A DNA stretch of 18,473 nt from Treponema sp. (GTDB taxonomy: Bacteria > Spirochaetota > Spirochaetia > Treponematales > Breznakiellaceae). The translations under genes and the position numbers were made by a program. Of this stretch, positions 15,129 to 18,473 are shown in pieces; position 1 is the first letter of the stretch; the number at the start of each line of letters is the position of its first letter. The notes below the pieces were generated by a model, which made no database searches, was not told the DNA's origin, and saw only the letters and a list, made by a program, of their open reading frames with translations. The stretch covers positions 1 to 18,473 of the forward strand of contig JAIRUY010000171.1 of NCBI GenBank assembly GCA_031254175.1, in the 5' to 3' direction.

Positions 15129-15157
15129 AGTATAACACATATTTAACTTGTCTGGAA
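15129..15157 (-). promoter_or_regulatory. Possible promoter giving a leaderless kinase mRNA
   Basis: TATACT (15129-15134, 5 of 6) lies seven bases before the ATG of the nucleoside kinase gene. A weak TTCCAG or TTTCCA lies 17-18 bases further upstream. If used, transcription would begin at or next to the A of the ATG, which fits the missing ribosome-binding site. The -35 match is poor. Confidence 0.3.
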
Positions 15158-15194
15158 ACCAACTCGAACCGGAGACTGGAGTTGTCTCACAAGT
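15146..15194 (-). terminator. Structured 3' element after pncB
   Basis: On the minus strand ACTTGT pairs with ACAAGT at the two ends, and inside GAGACAACTC pairs with GAGTTGGTTTC apart from one bulged G and one G-U. That gives about 16 base pairs around a 13-base loop. It begins in the stop codon of pncB, so it probably marks the 3' end of that transcript. No U-tract follows (TTAAATATG), so factor-independent termination is uncertain. Confidence 0.4.
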
Positions 15195-16654
15195 CAGTTT
15201 TCCCTGCTGCCAAGATATTTGTGTATCAAATCCAGTTTGAGAGTGCGCAGTTTTTCCGTAATTGACACCTTGTAAATGTGCGGATTCAGCAGTCTTTTAT
15301 AAGTTGAATCAAAACTTTCAAGATCTGACGCCGCATGGGCTTTTATTTCAGCTAACGGCGGTAAAGTCCCTGAAAGTTTTCCGTTTTCAAGCCGTTTTTT
15401 AAGAAGCGCAGTCACGGAACCGTCAATTTTATGTAAAAAATGCCTGTAGTCTGCGGACGGATGCCAGAAACAGCAATGCCGGCCGTTTAAAGGCTCATCT
15501 GTCCCGTCATCAATACCGAGGACATCAGCAACAGCGCTGCCGTTTTGATCCCTGATTCTCCAAACCTGTTTAATTCCGGGATTTGTCGTCTTTTCCGGAT
15601 TATCGGAAAATTTCATCACAGGAAAAATATTTTTTCCGTTTAAACGGGCAGTGAGTTTGTATACGCCTGTAAAGGCTGCCTCTTTTGCGCCTGTTACCAA
15701 TTTGGTGCCTACACCCCAACTGTCAACAGGCGCTTTTTCCCTGACAAGTGTTTCGATTATTTTTTCATCAAGATCGTTGGAGACAGTAATATACGCCTTT
15801 GTTAATCCTGCCTTATCAAGCTGCCTTCTTGCTTCGGTTGAAAGATACTGAATGTCGCCCGAATCAAGGCGTATGCCGAAGTTTTTTCCCTTTTCAGACA
15901 ATTTCAACCCTGATTTTATCGCATTACGAATTCCGCTTTTTAAGGTATCGTAGGTATCAACAAGGAAGATTGTTCTTTCCGGGTAAAGGGCCGCGTAATT
16001 ATCAAATGCCTCTTCTTCGCTGTCAAAAGACATAACCCACGAATGGGCCATTGTTCCCATTACCGGTATGCCAAACATTTTTCCGGCAAGAGTGTTGCTT
16101 GTCCCGCATGCGCCGCCAATATACGCCGCTCTTGAAGCGGAAATCGCCCCATCAGGACCCTGCGCCCGCCGGAGACCGAATTCCATGACATTTCCTTTTC
16201 CTGAGGCAAGCCAAATCCTGCAGGTTTTGGTCGCAATCAGGCTTTGAAAATTTATAATGTTAAGAAGCAATCCTTCGATTATCTGACATTCAATGAGGCT
16301 GCCTTCTACCCTGATTACAGGTTCGTTAGGGAAAATAACCGTGCCTTCATCCATTGCCCAAAGATGGCCGCTAAAACGAAAAGTTTTAAGAAAATCAATA
16401 AAAGCGCTTTCAAATGCGCCCAGTTCTTTAAGCCATGTAATATCATCATCAGAAAAAGTAAAGTTAATCAATTTATGCAAAAATGTTTCAAGACCTGCGA
16501 ATACAGAATAACCGCCTTCAAACGGCTGATGACGGAAAAACATTTCAAATACAGCGCGCTCGTTTTGTAAATCCTGATCTTTGTTTCTTTTCCAATATCC
16601 TTGAGCCATTGTGAGGGAATAAAAATCGGTAAAAAGCGCCGAACTCTCAAACAT
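15194..16654 (-). CDS. pncB: Nicotinate phosphoribosyltransferase
   Basis: 486 residues from the preferred start, the size of the longer (Firmicutes-type) NAPRTases. It converts nicotinate and PRPP to nicotinate mononucleotide, driven by ATP, in NAD salvage. Matches: T-D-F-Y-S-L-T-M-A-Q-G-Y (9-20), E-F-G-L-R-R-A-Q-G (158-166), and G-T-M-A-H-S-W-V-M-S-F (200-210), where H204 is the likely phosphorylated His; then R-L-D-S-G-D (PRPP/phosphate region) and W-G-V-G-T-K-L-V-T-G. Start: a TTG at 16675 would add seven residues, but ATG 16654 gives the usual short N-terminus, has CGGG about six bases upstream and overlaps the pncA stop by eight bases. The overlap with pncA, which makes its substrate, supports coupled translation. 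Confidence 0.94.
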   Translation of the reverse strand: MFESSALFTDFYSLTMAQGYWKRNKDQDLQNERAVFEMFFRHQPFEGGYSVFAGLETFLHKLINFTFSDDDITWLKELGAFESAFIDFLKTFRFSGHLWAMDEGTVIFPNEPVIRVEGSLIECQIIEGLLLNIINFQSLIATKTCRIWLASGKGNVMEFGLRRAQGPDGAISASRAAYIGGACGTSNTLAGKMFGIPVMGTMAHSWVMSFDSEEEAFDNYAALYPERTIFLVDTYDTLKSGIRNAIKSGLKLSEKGKNFGIRLDSGDIQYLSTEARRQLDKAGLTKAYITVSNDLDEKIIETLVREKAPVDSWGVGTKLVTGAKEAAFTGVYKLTARLNGKNIFPVMKFSDNPEKTTNPGIKQVWRIRDQNGSAVADVLGIDDGTDEPLNGRHCCFWHPSADYRHFLHKIDGSVTALLKKRLENGKLSGTLPPLAEIKAHAASDLESFDSTYKRLLNPHIYKVSITEKLRTLKLDLIHKYLGSREN

Positions 16655-17291
16655 AATTACCCGAAATAAATTCAATTCCTGAAGATTTCATTGATGTAAC
16701 AGCCGCCTCAACTGAGCCTTCCGGTATTCCTACTCCCCTTACAGCATCACTCGCAACAATCGTATTAAACCCTAATTTTTTGCAATCCATCGCACTGAAA
16801 AATACACAATAATCCGTGGCAAGTCCGCTCATTATGACTGTTTCGATGCCCAAAGAACGTATCCATCCTTCAAGTCCTGTCGGCGTTTGCCGGTCGTTTT
16901 CAAAAAACGCCGAATAAGAATCAAGTTCTTTTCTGAAACCTTTGCGTATAATCATTGAGACCTTTTCAAGAGCCAAGTCTTTGTGAAAAGCAGCCCCTGA
17001 TGTCCCCTGAACACAGTGACAAGGCCAGAGAACCTGTCCCTTAACAAGAGAAGTATCGATCATCTCTCCGGCAGCGCAATCTTTATGTGAAGAAGCAAAT
17101 GAAATATGGCCGGCAGGATGCCAGTCCTGTGTAGCGGCAATCCGCCCGCCTTTTTCCGCCAAAGACAAGGCAAGTTTGTTAATTGGCTGAATTATGCTGT
17201 CTGCGCCTTCAACAGCAAGCGTTCCGCCCGGGCAAAAATCGTTTTGTACGTCTATTATTAACAGCAGTGTTTTTGCGGCGTCAAAAGACAT
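16647..17291 (-). CDS. pncA: Nicotinamidase
   Basis: 214 residues, isochorismatase-like hydrolase fold, converting nicotinamide to nicotinate and ammonia. The catalytic triad is visible: D14 in I-D-V-Q-N-D-F, K117 in I-R-K-G, and C162 in G-L-A-T-D-Y-C-V. The metal site is D56-W-H58-P-A-G-H62. W-P-x-H-C-V-Q-G-T (89-97) is the usual nicotinamidase signature, which separates it from other isochorismatase-like enzymes. The ATG has AGGAG five bases upstream. It lies 71 bases after tRNA-Thr on the same strand and overlaps pncB, giving a two-gene NAD salvage unit. Confidence 0.95.
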   Translation of the reverse strand: MSFDAAKTLLLIIDVQNDFCPGGTLAVEGADSIIQPINKLALSLAEKGGRIAATQDWHPAGHISFASSHKDCAAGEMIDTSLVKGQVLWPCHCVQGTSGAAFHKDLALEKVSMIIRKGFRKELDSYSAFFENDRQTPTGLEGWIRSLGIETVIMSGLATDYCVFFSAMDCKKLGFNTIVASDAVRGVGIPEGSVEAAVTSMKSSGIEFISGNYV

Positions 17292-17336
17292 TATTACTCC
17301 TGAGAATCTTTTTTTGATTATTAAAAAGGAGCATTA

Positions 17337-17360
17337 TTTTACCATTTGTTGATGGTAAAA
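17337..17360 (-). terminator. Hairpin just after tRNA-Thr
   Basis: TTTTACCAT (17337-17345) and ATGGTAAAA (17352-17360) form a perfect 9-bp stem with a 6-base loop, starting two bases beyond the tRNA discriminator base. A TTTTT run lies about nine bases further along the minus strand. It may attenuate transcription into pncAB or mark the tRNA 3' processing site; the stem is A-T rich and the U-run is displaced. Confidence 0.4.
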
Positions 17361-17362
17361 AC

Positions 17363-17435
17363 AGCCGTCTTCCGGAATTGAACCGGAGACCTCATGATTA
17401 CAAGTCAAGTGCTCTGCCAGCTGAGCTAAGACGGC
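17363..17435 (-). tRNA. tRNA-Thr (anticodon TGT)
   Basis: A 73-base cloverleaf: acceptor GCCGTCT/AGACGGC fully paired, D-arm GCTCAGCTGGCAGAGC, anticodon loop CTTGTAA with anticodon TGT (codon ACA), variable loop AGGTC, T-arm TCCGG-TTCAATT-CCGGA, and discriminator U73. The anticodon stem CTTGA/TCATG has one U-U mismatch at 28-42. CCA is not encoded. The body closely follows the common bacterial tRNA-Thr pattern. Confidence 0.94.
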
Positions 17436-17444
17436 TTGGTTAGG

Positions 17445-17486
17445 GGCAGTGTCAGAAAAGTTTGAAAAACTTGCTCGGACACCGCC
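17445..17486 (-). other. Leader hairpin between promoter and tRNA-Thr
   Basis: On the minus strand GGCGGTGTC pairs with GACACTGCC (9 bp with one G-U that would be A-C on the other strand, so the RNA works on the minus strand). Inside it AAGTTT pairs with AAACTT around a 3-base loop. It starts about five bases after the predicted transcription start and ends nine bases before the tRNA. It would be removed by RNase P. It may also be one copy of a dispersed palindromic repeat. Confidence 0.5.
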
Positions 17487-17497
17487 TTATCTTAAAA

Positions 17498-17526
17498 ATA
17501 ATGCCAAAATCATACATTTATGTCAA
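17498..17526 (-). promoter_or_regulatory. Strong sigma-70-type promoter of tRNA-Thr-pncAB
   Basis: Perfect -35 TTGACA (17521-17526), 17-base spacer, -10 CATTAT (17498-17503, 4 of 6). The predicted start is near 17491. This is the best promoter match in the window and lies in the 135-base gap upstream of tRNA-Thr. Confidence 0.75.
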
Positions 17527-17570
17527 GTTTAAGGATTGACGCAGCTTACGGCTATACGGGGAAATGTTTC

Positions 17571-18332
17571 CTACTCCCCATTCTCCTTTTTGACAGCGGT
17601 CATCGCTATCAGCGCTATTTGGTTTTCCGTGTCCGCGTCCAGAAACTCTATGTCGTCAGATTCCAAACCAAATTTTGCCTTGAAGTTTTCATCCGCCCAA
17701 TGCGCCCAGGGGTACCAGATTCCTTTCGGGTCGGGGATGTCGTAGCAAGATGTAATTTCGGCAATTTTTGTTTTTTCCCAAAGGTGGCGCCACCAGGCGG
17801 CGCTGTGAAAAGCGAACAGTTCCCCGTCATACATGGGCGTAAACCAGAACTGCTTGTGGGTTGGCGGATAACCTTCTGGAAATTCCTGCGCCAGTCCCGG
17901 AACGACAATGCCGAGCTGGCCGCCCGGTTTAACCAGTTTGGAAAAAGTGCAGGGGAAATATGACTCATCGGCTCCGTAATAGTGATAACTGTCAATCGCT
18001 ATTGCCGCGTCAAAAAAGCCTTTTGCGTACGGCAGGGCGTGGGCTTCCGCGTGTATCGGGAATACTCTGTCGGACACACCGGCAGCTTCAAATCTTTGCA
18101 GATTCTCGGCAGCGTCGATCCATAGGTCGTTCGCGAACACTGTTACGCCAAACTCTTTCGCGAGAAAAACGGAAGTCAGGCCCTTCCCGCAGCCCATGTC
18201 CAGAACCTTCATGCCGGGCGACAGCTTCATGTTTCCGCATAGTTCTTCCAGAAGTTGGAGCGGGTTTGGGCCCATCCAGTTTTCCTCAACCCATTTGGTG
18301 TCGTACTTTTCGGTCAGGGGATATTTATTCAT
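17571..18332 (-). CDS. Class I SAM-dependent methyltransferase
   Basis: 253 residues with a Rossmann-type methyltransferase core: motif I V-L-D-M-G-C-G-K-G (43-51), the acidic residue at the end of strand 2 (D69 in F-A-N-D-L-W), H-A-E-A-H-A-L-P-Y (94-102), F-F-D-A-A-I-A-I-D-S-Y-H-Y-Y (106-119), and K-L-V-K-P-G-G-Q-L (post-motif III). The insert rich in aromatic residues (F-W-F-T-P, A-A-W-W-R-H-L-W) and the N-terminal W-V-E-E-N-W-M-G-P-N-P are shared, as far as I recall, by a small group of Firmicutes and spirochaete methyltransferases of unknown substrate. No Shine-Dalgarno sequence is visible before ATG 18332. The gene looks richer in G+C than the rest of the window, which could mean later acquisition. 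The fold is sure; the substrate is unknown. Confidence 0.85.
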   Translation of the reverse strand: MNKYPLTEKYDTKWVEENWMGPNPLQLLEELCGNMKLSPGMKVLDMGCGKGLTSVFLAKEFGVTVFANDLWIDAAENLQRFEAAGVSDRVFPIHAEAHALPYAKGFFDAAIAIDSYHYYGADESYFPCTFSKLVKPGGQLGIVVPGLAQEFPEGYPPTHKQFWFTPMYDGELFAFHSAAWWRHLWEKTKIAEITSCYDIPDPKGIWYPWAHWADENFKAKFGLESDDIEFLDADTENQIALIAMTAVKKENGE

Positions 18333-18367
18333 GATGATGCGAATGTATCAAAGAAACGTTAATTTGT

Positions 18368-18386
18368 CGCCGGCTCTGACCCGGCG
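18368..18386. repeat. Short G+C-rich inverted repeat near the right edge
   Basis: CGCCGG (18368-18373) and CCGGCG (18381-18386) form a 6-bp stem with a 7-base loop, 36 bases upstream of the methyltransferase ATG. It could be the 3' end of a gene outside the window or a regulatory site; no U-run follows on the minus strand. The remaining bases to 18473 are A+T-rich and show no gene. Confidence 0.35.
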
Positions 18387-18473
18387 AATCCTCGAATTTT
18401 ATGTATTTTGCAGTTCCCAATATTAAAATAGTGCTTATTTTATTAAAAAACACAAAAAACCTTGATATTTCCG

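Noticed and set aside
15146..15194. A tRNA gene between pncB and the kinase gene
   Set aside because: There is a short similarity to tRNA-Thr, but no T-arm stem, D-arm or acceptor stem can be formed.
16244..16570. A 108-codon plus-strand frame antisense to pncB
   Set aside because: It lies entirely within a well-supported conserved gene and has no ribosome-binding site or recognisable domain.
1..18473. CRISPR array, insertion sequence, prophage or defence genes
   Set aside because: No spaced direct repeats, transposase or integrase motifs, or phage proteins appear on either strand.

Overview
The window looks like a stretch of spirochaete chromosome, most likely from a Treponema-type organism. 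I infer this from the mix of genes: a TGS-domain nucleoside kinase fusion, a MetRS with a C-terminal tRNA-binding domain, Rnf-type genes, a GH57-like protein, and moderate-to-low G+C with many TTG/GTG starts. No rRNA or species marker is present, so the genus is an inference. Every gene I can support lies on the minus strand. There is no insertion sequence, CRISPR array or phage gene, and no gene-free stretch longer than about 150 bases.

Layout, in the direction of transcription (right to left). (1) 18332-17571: a class I SAM-dependent methyltransferase whose DNA looks more G+C-rich than its surroundings. (2) 17526-15194: a near-consensus promoter, a leader hairpin, tRNA-Thr(UGU), then nicotinamidase (pncA) overlapping nicotinate phosphoribosyltransferase (pncB), which form an NAD salvage unit. 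(3) 15121-13460: a TGS/uridine-kinase-type nucleoside kinase. (4) After an intergenic region with two strong palindromes, a tightly packed run of about 12.4 kb (13314-899) encodes a divergent PAP2 protein, a 499-residue membrane protein of unknown function, RnfC, RnfD, RnfG-like, RnfE and RnfA, a GH57-like protein, methionyl-tRNA synthetase, a FemAB-type ligase and a branched-chain aminotransferase. Most junctions from divPAP2 to FemAB overlap or are under 25 bases. (5) 874-294: a promoter, tRNA-Ala(CGC) and a small secreted TPR protein. (6) The left edge holds the N-terminal part of a YkgJ-type Cys-cluster protein.

The main discovery candidate is the Rnf-like block. All five reading frames are intact and translationally coupled and keep the Rnf folds, but residue after residue needed for redox cofactors is replaced. 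RnfD has Ala where the flavinylated Thr should be. The RnfG-like subunit is short and has no S-G-A-T motif. RnfA and RnfE together keep one of the four cysteines that hold the intramembrane 2Fe-2S cluster. RnfC has lost its Gly-rich FMN/NADH motifs but keeps both 4Fe-4S ferredoxin motifs. No rnfB is present. The next gene, overlapping rnfA by four bases, is a GH57 glucanotransferase-like protein in which both catalytic acids are also gone. Together this suggests a cofactor-depleted Rnf-derived membrane complex with a pseudoenzyme partner, possibly repurposed. The motif losses are visible directly; the repurposing is inference.
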